In this document: positions 1-5,992 of the stretch, in pieces | Numbering within the stretch: the first letter of the stretch is position 1 | Layout of the letters: each line of letters opens with the position of its first letter | Source of the DNA: Methanosarcinales archaeon | GTDB taxonomy: Archaea > Halobacteriota > Methanosarcinia > Methanotrichales > Methanotrichaceae | NCBI GenBank assembly: GCA_013415595.1 | Contig: JAAEEW010000118.1 | Location: forward strand, 1-16,971 | Length of the DNA: 16,971 nt | Direction of reading: 5' to 3' | The notes under the pieces: model-generated | Seen by the model: the letters and a program-made list of their open reading frames with translations, nothing else | Told to the model about the DNA's origin: nothing | The model's database searches: none | Made by a program: the position numbers and the translations under genes

Positions 1-354
1 CAGCCAGTCTCCGGCGTCTCCCTGGATGCGAATCTCCCCGCCGCGCATGTTGTTGCCGGTGTGCATTCCTGCGCTGCCCCGGATCTCCACCAATCCGGCG
101 GTCATCTTCTCCCCTATCCTCTTGACCGGGGTGAAGTCGCCGTCCAGGACCAGGGTGGTCTCCTCCGGGCTTGCCGGCCCGGAATCGGCGCTGATCTCGA
201 AGAGGTCTGCCATTCTCAGGCGGCGGTTGCCGTGCCAGGCCTCCAGATCCTCCATCTCCTTCAGGGACAGCCCGGCCAGGATGTCGGGAGTGATCCTCTC
301 CGCCTCTACGGGCACCCCGTCCATCAGGGCGGGCCTTATAGTTATGGTTCTCAT
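1..354 (-). CDS. fwdC: Formylmethanofuran dehydrogenase subunit C (partial, N-terminal 118 codons)
   Basis: Reading the minus strand from the ATG at 354-352 gives an open frame with no stop to the window edge, beginning MRTITIRPALMDGVPVEA. Near the edge it contains GSAGMHTGNNMRGGEIRIQG, the glycine-spaced G-x-x-G-x-x-x-G pattern of the right-handed beta-helix that FwdC shares with the C-terminal domain of glutamate synthase. In the family, FwdC packs against FwdA in the formylmethanofuran dehydrogenase complex. Its ATG overlaps the fwdA TGA (ATGA, 354-351), so it is the fourth gene of the operon and probably translationally coupled. The C-terminal part, with most of the beta-helix repeats, lies outside the window, so intactness cannot be judged. 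Confidence 0.93.
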   Translation of the reverse strand, partial: MRTITIRPALMDGVPVEAERITPDILAGLSLKEMEDLEAWHGNRRLRMADLFEISADSGPASPEETTLVLDGDFTPVKRIGEKMTAGLVEIRGSAGMHTGNNMRGGEIRIQGDAGDWL

Positions 355-2057
355 TGGGCCACCTCCACCCGGGCCCTGGTGCCAGCCCTGACCACCTGGG
401 GGCGGGACAGGTACTCGTCCTGGACCATGTAGTTGCCCAGGCGAACGCTGTAGTACTTCTCGAACTTGTCCTTCAGATCGGCCATCATGCGCTCCGTGTC
501 TGCCTGGGGCACCTCGGCGTCCACCCAGTAGGTTCGACCCTGGGGAGCGGCCACGATCTGGCCATCTCTGGCCACCAGCACTCCGCCCTTGATGGTGTAC
601 CTGGCGGTGGTGAAGGCCTTCTTGACCAGGGCGTGATCCACGCTGGGGTCCACCTCGTCCGGCCGGATGTCGTAGACGGCCACATCGGCGTCCGCCCCGG
701 GGCCCAGGTGTCCCTTGTCCTCCAGCCCCAGGATGCGAGCCGAGGCCGACCGGGTCATTATGGCAATCTCGCTCCAGTCCATCTCCCTCTCGATGGAGGG
801 GAGCGCGGTCCTCTTGGTCACCAGCTCGTGGACCCTGGAGATCTCCTCTGCCCTCTTGGCCTGGCTCATGAGCAGGGCTATCACTTCCGGATAGTTGACG
901 AACGGGCTTCCGTTGGGATTGTCCGTGGTCAGCAGCACCTTCCAGGGGTCCTTGGTGAGCAGGGCCAGCTCCAGGCCGATGGCCCACTGGATGGCGTTGA
1001 CCGGCATCATGCGGGCGTAGAATATGGGGACCACGCCGCTTGACTCCTCCAGCTCGATGTCGCAGTTGGACCACTTCTGGTGCAGCAGCCGGGCGTTGGC
1101 GTACTCCAGGGGGGCGTCGGCGGTCATGGTGGTGGCGCTGCCGAAGAGTATCTGGCCCAGGTCCATGGTGGCGTGGTTGTTCTTATTCATGTAGTCGGCA
1201 ATCTCCGGGGCTTTGGAGTCGAAGTCCCGCCATCCGGTGCCACCGTAGGCGCTGAACTGCATGTGGGCGATGTGCACCACCTGTCTCATCCGGCTGGCCT
1301 TGATGTCCTTGAGCAGGTCCAGGGTCTCCAGGGCGGTGGTGTAGTTGCCGGGCTTGCCCAGGTTGTTGAAATGCAGGTGAATGGAGTGGGGAAGGCGCAG
1401 CATCTCGTTGGCCCGGGCCAGCCCCTTAATGATCTCCGCCGGGGTGACGTCGAAGTTGGGCACCGGGTCATGGAGGCCCTTCACGTTGGCCCCGAATCCC
1501 CAGGCCTCACCGCCACCGGGATTGACTATCTTGACCCCGTAGCCCCGGGACGACTTGAGCCCCCAGGCCACGTAGGCCGCCAGCTTGGCCAGGTCGTTCT
1601 CCTTCACACACTCCATGACCGTCCAGTTGCTGCCAAAGAGGGTCAGAGCTCCCTTGTCCAGGATGGGGATCTCCTCCAGCTCCTCATGGGTGTGCCTGGA
1701 CTCGATGATGGGGGTGGCAGCCTCGAAGGCCGTGGTGTAGCCCATCCTGGCGTAGCGGTAGCCGATGGCGTAGCAGTTGGGCACGGTGTATCCGGTGCAG
1801 GGCCTGCACACTCCGGTCCGGGGCTCAACTCCCATCCGGGAGTCGTCAGGCCTCATGATCCGGCCGGAGTTGATCTTGGGCCCGGCGATGTGGGAGTGGG
1901 CGTCCACACCCCCGGGCATCACCATCAGCCCGCGGGCATCTATCACGTCCTTTTCTCCGGTCTCCTCCACGATCCTTCCGCCCTCCAGGCAGAGGTCCAT
2001 CTCCTCCCCATAGATTCCGTTCGCCGGATCGTAGACCACGCCGCCCTTAATTATCAT
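351..2057 (-). CDS. fwdA: Formylmethanofuran dehydrogenase subunit A (amidohydrolase-like)
   Basis: This 568-residue protein is full length for FwdA, the subunit that condenses formate with methanofuran at a dinuclear zinc site in the amidohydrolase/dihydroorotase fold. The metal-binding motif VDAHSHIAG supplies His54 and His56. Lys176 in GVKIVNPGGG fits the carboxylated bridging lysine. His224, His227 and His229 in LPHSIHLHF and Asp379 in TTDNPNGSPF fit the remaining ligands and catalytic aspartate. The match of these residues to family positions is from memory. The ATG at 2057 has AGGAGG seven bases upstream (2065-2070), inside fwdB. The two genes overlap by 11 bases, and the stop overlaps the fwdC start. 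All expected catalytic residues seem present, so the enzyme should be active. Confidence 0.97.
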   Translation of the reverse strand: MIIKGGVVYDPANGIYGEEMDLCLEGGRIVEETGEKDVIDARGLMVMPGGVDAHSHIAGPKINSGRIMRPDDSRMGVEPRTGVCRPCTGYTVPNCYAIGYRYARMGYTTAFEAATPIIESRHTHEELEEIPILDKGALTLFGSNWTVMECVKENDLAKLAAYVAWGLKSSRGYGVKIVNPGGGEAWGFGANVKGLHDPVPNFDVTPAEIIKGLARANEMLRLPHSIHLHFNNLGKPGNYTTALETLDLLKDIKASRMRQVVHIAHMQFSAYGGTGWRDFDSKAPEIADYMNKNNHATMDLGQILFGSATTMTADAPLEYANARLLHQKWSNCDIELEESSGVVPIFYARMMPVNAIQWAIGLELALLTKDPWKVLLTTDNPNGSPFVNYPEVIALLMSQAKRAEEISRVHELVTKRTALPSIEREMDWSEIAIMTRSASARILGLEDKGHLGPGADADVAVYDIRPDEVDPSVDHALVKKAFTTARYTIKGGVLVARDGQIVAAPQGRTYWVDAEVPQADTERMMADLKDKFEKYYSVRLGNYMVQDEYLSRPQVVRAGTRARVEVAQ

Positions 2058-3336
2058 CCTTAAGCCTCCTCAAGCTATCTAAAATTCCCTGCAGTATCTC
2101 TTTGTCGCTGTGGAAGCTGGTCTCCACCAGCTTTCTCATGCGCAGAGCCATCCCGTCCATGCGGTAGGCCGTCCCGTCCACCTCCACCCCGGCGATGGCG
2201 CTGGGGATTACCACCTCGGCCAGCAGGGTGGTGGGGTTCTCGAAGGGATCTATCTGAATGACCGGAATTTTGGCCAGCCACTCCACGGCCGCCCGGGGCA
2301 TGTTGGCCGCCGGGTCGGCAGCGATGATCAGCGCGGCGTCGGCCTCTTTGCGGCCCAGGAGGTCGGCGGCCGAGGTCTCTCCGGGATTGAAGTAGGGGGC
2401 GCCCCGGGAGAAGTCCACGGACATGGGGAATCCTGACTCCCAGGCCAGCACCTGTCCGATTCCGGCAACATTGTAATGGCCCCGCATGGTCATGACCACG
2501 AACTTGGTGAAGGCGTTGAGCTCGGCCACCAGGGAGAGGGCGTTGTCCACGTTCTTGTATCTCCCCCGGCTGTGGGTCAGCCCCAGGCCGAAGAACAGGG
2601 CGCCGAATCTGGCGTTCTTAAGGGTCTGTGCCACCTTGACCAGATCGGCTTTCTGTATGCCGCATATCTCATCGGCCAGCAGGTCGTCCTTGCCGGCCAC
2701 CAGCATGCGAAGGGCGCAGATGATCTCGTAATCGGTTCCCGGCTGGATCTGCAGGAACTGGTCAGCGTTCCTGGCCGTCCTGGTCCTGCGGACGTCCACC
2801 ACGATTACCTTCTTGCAGCTCCGTCCCTCGGCGGTGAATTTTCCGCAGGCGTTGGATGAGTACCTCAGGGCGTGGCGGGGGTGGGCTTCTGAAGGGTTGC
2901 AGCCCCAAAAGACGATCACGTCCGCCCGGTTCTTCACCTGTCCCAGGGTGGCCCCGGCCAGGCCCTTCTCCTCGATTCCCAGGATGGAGGGGCCGTGGCA
3001 GACGGTGGCCGTGGAGTCCACCACCCCGCCCACCTCTTCGCCGAGCAGGATGCCCTTCTGGTGGGCTTCGTTCACCGTAGAGGCCCAGCCGTAGAGAAGG
3101 GGCCTCCTGGCGGCCGCCAGTATCTCCGCAGCCCGGTCGTAGGCCTCCTGATAGCTGACCTCCACCAACTCGCCTTTTTGGCGAATCATCGGCGCGGCAA
3201 TCCGGTCGTGCCCCATGATCTTGGAAGCCCCCAGCCTGCAGGCTCCCCTGACCTTGGCCACCTTGCCCTCCTCCACCTCCACCCGGAGGTCGTCGCACAG
3301 GCAGCCGCAAAAGGAACAGATCACATCCTCGATCAT
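2047..3336 (-). CDS. fwdB: Formylmethanofuran dehydrogenase subunit B (molybdopterin/tungstopterin catalytic subunit)
   Basis: The 429-residue protein belongs to the molybdopterin oxidoreductase family and reduces CO2 to formate at a W- or Mo-bispterin centre. The N terminus carries Cys7, Cys10, Cys12 and Cys14 in CSFCGCLCDD, and Cys33 in GACRLG; four of these should bind a [4Fe-4S] cluster. Cys113 in TVCHGPSILG is at the position of the metal-coordinating Cys or selenocysteine, so this is a cysteine form. The start is the ATG at 3336, with GGAGGT at 3344-3349 giving seven-base spacing; the frame stays open to 3441, but that extension is arginine/glycine-rich and lies inside fwdD. The ATG shares one base with the fwdD stop. 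Whether it uses tungsten (Fwd) or molybdenum (Fmd) cannot be told here. Confidence 0.95.
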   Translation of the reverse strand: MIEDVICSFCGCLCDDLRVEVEEGKVAKVRGACRLGASKIMGHDRIAAPMIRQKGELVEVSYQEAYDRAAEILAAARRPLLYGWASTVNEAHQKGILLGEEVGGVVDSTATVCHGPSILGIEEKGLAGATLGQVKNRADVIVFWGCNPSEAHPRHALRYSSNACGKFTAEGRSCKKVIVVDVRRTRTARNADQFLQIQPGTDYEIICALRMLVAGKDDLLADEICGIQKADLVKVAQTLKNARFGALFFGLGLTHSRGRYKNVDNALSLVAELNAFTKFVVMTMRGHYNVAGIGQVLAWESGFPMSVDFSRGAPYFNPGETSAADLLGRKEADAALIIAADPAANMPRAAVEWLAKIPVIQIDPFENPTTLLAEVVIPSAIAGVEVDGTAYRMDGMALRMRKLVETSFHSDKEILQGILDSLRRLKDDN

Positions 3337-3716
3337 CACACCGACCTCCCCAGGCCGGCAAAGAGTTCGCGAACCTCGAGCACCCTCTCCCCGGTGGGAG
3401 CCACCTCCACCTGCAGGCCCTTGAACTGGGGCATGCCGCACCCCCCGGTGTCCGGCCCCACCAGGGCGTTGGCCCAGGGGCCCATGGGAATGAACACCAG
3501 CCCGGAGGGGAGTCCGTCGTCTTTACGCGCTTTTAGCACGGTATGGCCAAAGTCGCTGGTAACCACCACGTTCCCATCATCCGGCAACTCCAGAGTCCTG
3601 AAGTCCTCCTCGGAGATGGAACAGAATGCGACCTCTTTGGGGAAGACAGGCGACATCTTCGCCTCGCAGCAAGCACCCTGCCCCAGAGTTCGTCCAGAGA
3701 TCATGATCGCCTTCAC
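3336..3716 (-). CDS. fwdD: Formylmethanofuran dehydrogenase subunit D (molybdopterin dinucleotide-binding)
   Basis: This small protein (126 residues from the chosen start) is the FwdD subunit, which completes the pterin-dinucleotide pocket as a separate polypeptide. Recognisable motifs are MISGRTLGQG near the N terminus and PMGPWANALVGPDTGGCGMP around residues 81-100. The start is uncertain. The GTG at 3716 gives MKAIMISGRT, which fits the short N termini of relatives and follows GGTGAT by a few bases. TTG 3728, GTG 3725 and ATG 3704 are alternatives. It is the promoter-proximal gene of the minus-strand fwdDBAC set. No ferredoxin-like (fwdF/G) or fwdE gene is in the window, so those components must be encoded elsewhere or to the left. 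Confidence 0.92.
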   Translation of the reverse strand: MKAIMISGRTLGQGACCEAKMSPVFPKEVAFCSISEEDFRTLELPDDGNVVVTSDFGHTVLKARKDDGLPSGLVFIPMGPWANALVGPDTGGCGMPQFKGLQVEVAPTGERVLEVRELFAGLGRSV

Positions 3717-3759
3717 CGAAATCACCAATAATTTGCTTGACCCAGGCTTTTCTCATCCC

Positions 3760-3779
3760 ACCGCTAAAAAGTGAGCGGT
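3760..3779 (-). promoter_or_regulatory. Inverted repeat with a TATA-like core upstream of fwdD
   Basis: ACCGCT (3760-3765) and AGCGGT (3774-3779) are perfect inverted copies separated by eight A-rich bases. Read on the minus strand the spacer gives CACTTTTTAG, a weak TATA-like box. A start about 25 bases downstream would leave a leader of roughly 25-30 bases before fwdD. A repressor or activator bound to the repeat would cover the TATA element, so this is a candidate fwd promoter-operator. It rests on sequence symmetry alone. Confidence 0.4.
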
Positions 3780-3863
3780 CTGTGGAGATCCCTCGTCAGT
3801 GACCAGGAATGGAGGGGGTGACCTGCCTGTCCTCTCCTCTCTCCTCCGCCCGGTATCCGTCAG

Positions 3864-3874
3864 TTTAATATATA
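3864..3874 (+). promoter_or_regulatory. TATA box for leuD-leuB
   Basis: TTTAATATATA is the best archaeal TATA box in the window and stands out in otherwise GC-rich DNA. With initiation about 25 bases downstream, transcription would start near 3894-3900, leaving a very short leader before the leuD ATG at 3909. Confidence 0.65.
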
Positions 3875-3889
3875 GCATCATGAGTGCTA
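3873..3889 (+). promoter_or_regulatory. Candidate operator overlapping the leuD promoter
   Basis: TAGCA (3873-3877) and TGCTA (3885-3889) form an inverted repeat with a seven-base spacer. The left arm overlaps the last bases of the TATA box and the right arm ends just before the expected transcription start. A bound dimeric regulator would block TBP/TFB or polymerase entry, so the site suits repression of the leucine genes. The regulator is unknown. Confidence 0.4.
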
Positions 3890-3908
3890 AATAGTCCACC
3901 TGTTGGAG

Positions 3909-4406
3909 ATGGTTATTTTGACTGGTAGAGCTTGGAAGTTTGGAAACGATATTGATACCGATGCTGTAATTCCCGGGCGCTACCTGGTGATGAATGATCC
4001 GGCACAGCTAGCCGGGCACATATTTGAGGGCGTGCGCCCCGAGTTTGCCGGCCAGGTCATGCCGGGAGATATCGTGGTGGCAGGCACCAATTTCGGCTGC
4101 GGCTCATCCAGAGAGCACGCTCCGCTGGCCATAACCGGCGCCGGGGTAGAGGCGGTAATCGCCCGTTCCTTCGCGCGAATCTTCTTTCGAAACGCCATAA
4201 ACATCGGGCTTCCTCTGCTGGTGTGCTCCGATGTAGACCGAATCGACGACGGCGACCGGCTGAAGCTGGACCTGGGCCAGGGAGTCATCCACAACCTCTC
4301 CAAGGACGAGACTTATCGAACGACGCCTCTCCCCGACTTTCTCAGGGAGATCGTGGAGGCAGGCGGCCTGGTGGCGTACACCAAGAGGCAGGTGGGAAGG
4401 GCATGA
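3909..4406 (+). CDS. leuD: 3-isopropylmalate dehydratase small subunit (LeuD/HacB family)
   Basis: The 165-residue protein is the small, swivelling domain of an aconitase-type isomerase that works with a LeuC large subunit (not in this window) to convert 2- to 3-isopropylmalate in leucine synthesis. Family signatures are GRAWKFGNDIDTDAVIPGRY (residues 6-25) and GTNFGCGSSREHAP. Methanogens also have a homoaconitase paralogue (HacB) for coenzyme B synthesis. The specificity loop here reads Tyr25-Leu-Val-Met, which resembles the YLV type of isopropylmalate isomerase rather than the YLRT type I recall for homoaconitase, so leuD is preferred. The ATG at 3909 is chosen; an in-frame TTG at 3903 is possible. 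GGAG abuts the ATG, too close for a ribosome site, so the mRNA may be nearly leaderless. It overlaps the next gene by four bases. Confidence 0.9.
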   Translation: MVILTGRAWKFGNDIDTDAVIPGRYLVMNDPAQLAGHIFEGVRPEFAGQVMPGDIVVAGTNFGCGSSREHAPLAITGAGVEAVIARSFARIFFRNAINIGLPLLVCSDVDRIDDGDRLKLDLGQGVIHNLSKDETYRTTPLPDFLREIVEAGGLVAYTKRQVGRA

Positions 4407-5527
4407 AATATAAGGTACCGGTTATTCCTGGCGACGGCATCGGCCCCGAGATAATAGCAGAAGGCGAGAAGGTCCTGGAGGCAGCGGCCGAAAAGCACGG
4501 TTTTGGCATAGAGTGGACTGAGTATCTCCTGGGCGCAGAGCACTATCTGAAGACCGGAGAGCTGGTGAGCGAGGAGACTTTGAAGGAGCTCTCTGCCTAC
4601 CAGGCGATCTATCTGGGGGCCATCGGCGATCCCCGGGTCAAGCCAGGAATTCTGGAGAAGGGCGTCCTCTTGGCCATGAGGTTCTACTTCGACCAGTACA
4701 TCAACCTGAGGCCGGTCAAGCTCCTGGAGGGCGTGTGGACCCCTCTGAAGGATAAGGGCCCTGCCGAGATCGATTTCGTGGTGGTCAGGGAGAACACCGA
4801 GGACCTATACATGGGACTTGGCGGACGGGCCTCCTCCGGCCACAGCCGCAAGGAGTTCGAGGTAGTTCGTGCCCTTTACAAGGTCAAGTTCGGCCTGGAC
4901 GTTGATTCGGACAGCGACGAGATCGGCTACCAGCTGGGGATGGTCTCCCGGGAGGGCACGGAGAGGGTAATAAAATACGCCTTCGACCTGGCCATGGCCC
5001 GGGATAAGCACCTGTCCAGCGTGGACAAGGCCAACGTCCTGAGCGACATTTATGGATTCTGGCGGGAGATCTTTGAGGAGGTATCCTCGAATTACCCGCA
5101 GGTAAAGACGGACTTCAACTTCGTGGACGCCATAACCATGTGGTTCGTCAAGAACCCGGAGTGGTTCGACGTGGTCGTGGCGCCCAACATGTTTGGAGAC
5201 ATAATCACCGACCTGGGAGCCATGATCCAGGGGGGCCTGGGCCTGGCGCCGGGGGCCAATCTCAATCCCCAGGGCACCAGCATGTTCGAGCCCATCCACG
5301 GGTCTGCGCCCAAGTATAAGGGCATGAACAAGATCAACCCCATTGCCACCATCTGGTCCGGAGCCCTGTTGCTGGAGCATCTCGGCCAGAGGGACGCGGC
5401 CAGGGATGTGGTGCTGGCCATAGAGCAGAACCTCCGGGAAGGCAAGGTCAGGACTTACGACCTGGGCGGGAGCTCGACTACCTCCGAGGTAGGGGATGAC
5501 ATTGCCAGGTTGGTGCGGAGCCTTTGA
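4403..5527 (+). CDS. leuB: Isopropylmalate/isocitrate dehydrogenase family enzyme, probably 3-isopropylmalate dehydrogenase
   Basis: The 374-residue protein is a beta-decarboxylating dehydrogenase. It has the N-terminal PVIPGDGIGPEI motif, Arg93/Arg103/Arg129 for the malate moiety, RENTEDLYMG with Tyr136, Lys209 in SSVDKANVL, and metal-binding Asp242, Asp266 and Asp270 (NMFGDIITDLGAMIQGGLG). Following leuD with an ATGA overlap suggests the third step of leucine synthesis. Two features are less usual: RFYFDQYINLRPVKLLEGV resembles tartrate/D-malate dehydrogenase relatives, and HGSAPKYKGMNKINP has Lys304-Tyr305 where NAD-specific LeuB enzymes usually have an acidic residue. Homoisocitrate or related substrates, and NADP use, are possible. 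The ATG at 4403 is chosen; upstream the frame stays open to 4223 only as arginine-rich sequence inside leuD. Confidence 0.85.
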   Translation: MKYKVPVIPGDGIGPEIIAEGEKVLEAAAEKHGFGIEWTEYLLGAEHYLKTGELVSEETLKELSAYQAIYLGAIGDPRVKPGILEKGVLLAMRFYFDQYINLRPVKLLEGVWTPLKDKGPAEIDFVVVRENTEDLYMGLGGRASSGHSRKEFEVVRALYKVKFGLDVDSDSDEIGYQLGMVSREGTERVIKYAFDLAMARDKHLSSVDKANVLSDIYGFWREIFEEVSSNYPQVKTDFNFVDAITMWFVKNPEWFDVVVAPNMFGDIITDLGAMIQGGLGLAPGANLNPQGTSMFEPIHGSAPKYKGMNKINPIATIWSGALLLEHLGQRDAARDVVLAIEQNLREGKVRTYDLGGSSTTSEVGDDIARLVRSL

Positions 5528-5539
5528 GCCAAATAGGGA

Positions 5540-5551
5540 AAAAGTTTTATG
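5540..5551 (+). promoter_or_regulatory. Probable promoter of the tRNA-Lys gene
   Basis: AAAAAGTTTTATG follows the leuB stop closely and resembles an A-rich BRE followed by a TATA-like box. Initiation would fall near 5573-5578, leaving a 5' leader of about 40 bases to be removed by RNase P. It could drive tRNA-Lys alone or the tRNA together with the polymerase operon. A second weak candidate is TGTATAG at 5570-5576, closer to the tRNA. Confidence 0.45.
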
Positions 5552-5618
5552 CTGGATGGAAATATCCACTGTATAGTGCAGCTCAATAGGCTTAGGGTAT
5601 GGGCTTGTACGCTCATGG

Positions 5619-5709
5619 GGGCTCGTAGCTCAGTTAGGCAGAGCGCCTGGCTTTTAAATTTTTGCGTGAAGATACCAGGTGGCCGAGGGTTCAAATCCCC
5701 CCGAGCCCG
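5619..5709 (+). tRNA. tRNA-Lys (anticodon UUU) with intron
   Basis: The sequence folds as a tRNA. The acceptor stem is GGGCTCG (5619-5625) with CGAGCCC (5702-5708), and the discriminator is G5709. The D stem is GCTC/GAGC (5628-5631, 5641-5644). The anticodon stem is CCTGG/CCAGG (5646-5650, 5675-5679), and the T loop is TTCAAAT (5690-5696). The loop reads CT-TTT-AA after removal of 17 intron bases, giving anticodon TTT at 5653-5655. CCA is not encoded. The T stem GAGGG/CCCCC contains one A-C mismatch (5686 with 5700), where archaeal relatives I recall have A-U. The gene sits 29 bases before rpoH. Two exons and a well-placed splice site make the call firm despite the mismatch. Confidence 0.95.
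5657..5673 (+). other. tRNA intron with bulge-helix-bulge at position 37/38
   Basis: The 17-base intron lies at the canonical position one base after the anticodon. C5651-T5654 pairs with G5668-G5671 (one G-U pair) as the four-base central helix. The three-base bulges are 5655-5657 and 5672-5674. Cutting each bulge after its second base gives junctions 5656/5657 and 5673/5674, which restores a seven-base anticodon loop. The inner helix is very short. Confidence 0.88.
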
Positions 5710-5738
5710 TTTGTAGCTACTTCTCAAGAGGCGGTCGC

Positions 5739-5975
5739 ATGAAAAAGTTTGCTGTGCAGGATCACGAACTGGTACCATCCCACGTCATCCTCTCGCCAGA
5801 GGAGGTCGATGTGGTGCTGAAGGAATATGGTGTGGAAGCGCGCCAGTTGCCCAAGATTCACATCAACGATCCTGTCGCGAAGGAAATCGAGGCCAAAGTC
5901 GGCGATGTCATTAAAATTATCCGGCTGAGCCCGACGGCGAAAAAGTCAGTATTTTACAGGCTTGTTATCGATTGA
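5739..5975 (+). CDS. rpoH: DNA-directed RNA polymerase subunit H
   Basis: This 78-residue protein is archaeal RpoH, equivalent to the C-terminal domain of eukaryotic Rpb5, and forms part of the jaw that grips downstream DNA. Family features are HELVPSHVILSPEEV near the start, QLPKIHINDPVAKEI in the middle and VGDVIKIIRLSPTAKKSVFY at the end. The ATG at 5739 follows GAGGCGGT by a short gap. The frame is open further upstream, but that part translates tRNA sequence. It is the first protein gene of the polymerase operon, as is usual in euryarchaea, and lies 17 bases before rpoB''. Confidence 0.97.
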   Translation: MKKFAVQDHELVPSHVILSPEEVDVVLKEYGVEARQLPKIHINDPVAKEIEAKVGDVIKIIRLSPTAKKSVFYRLVID

Positions 5976-5992
5976 AGAGGGTGGTCTGAGGT

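Noticed and set aside
3337..3441. N-terminal extension of FwdB
   Set aside because: The added sequence lacks similarity to the family and lies within fwdD; the ATG at 3336 has a good ribosome site.
4223..4402. N-terminal extension of the LeuB-family protein
   Set aside because: The extra 60 residues are arginine/proline/glycine-rich and are simply leuD read in another frame; the family N terminus begins at 4403.
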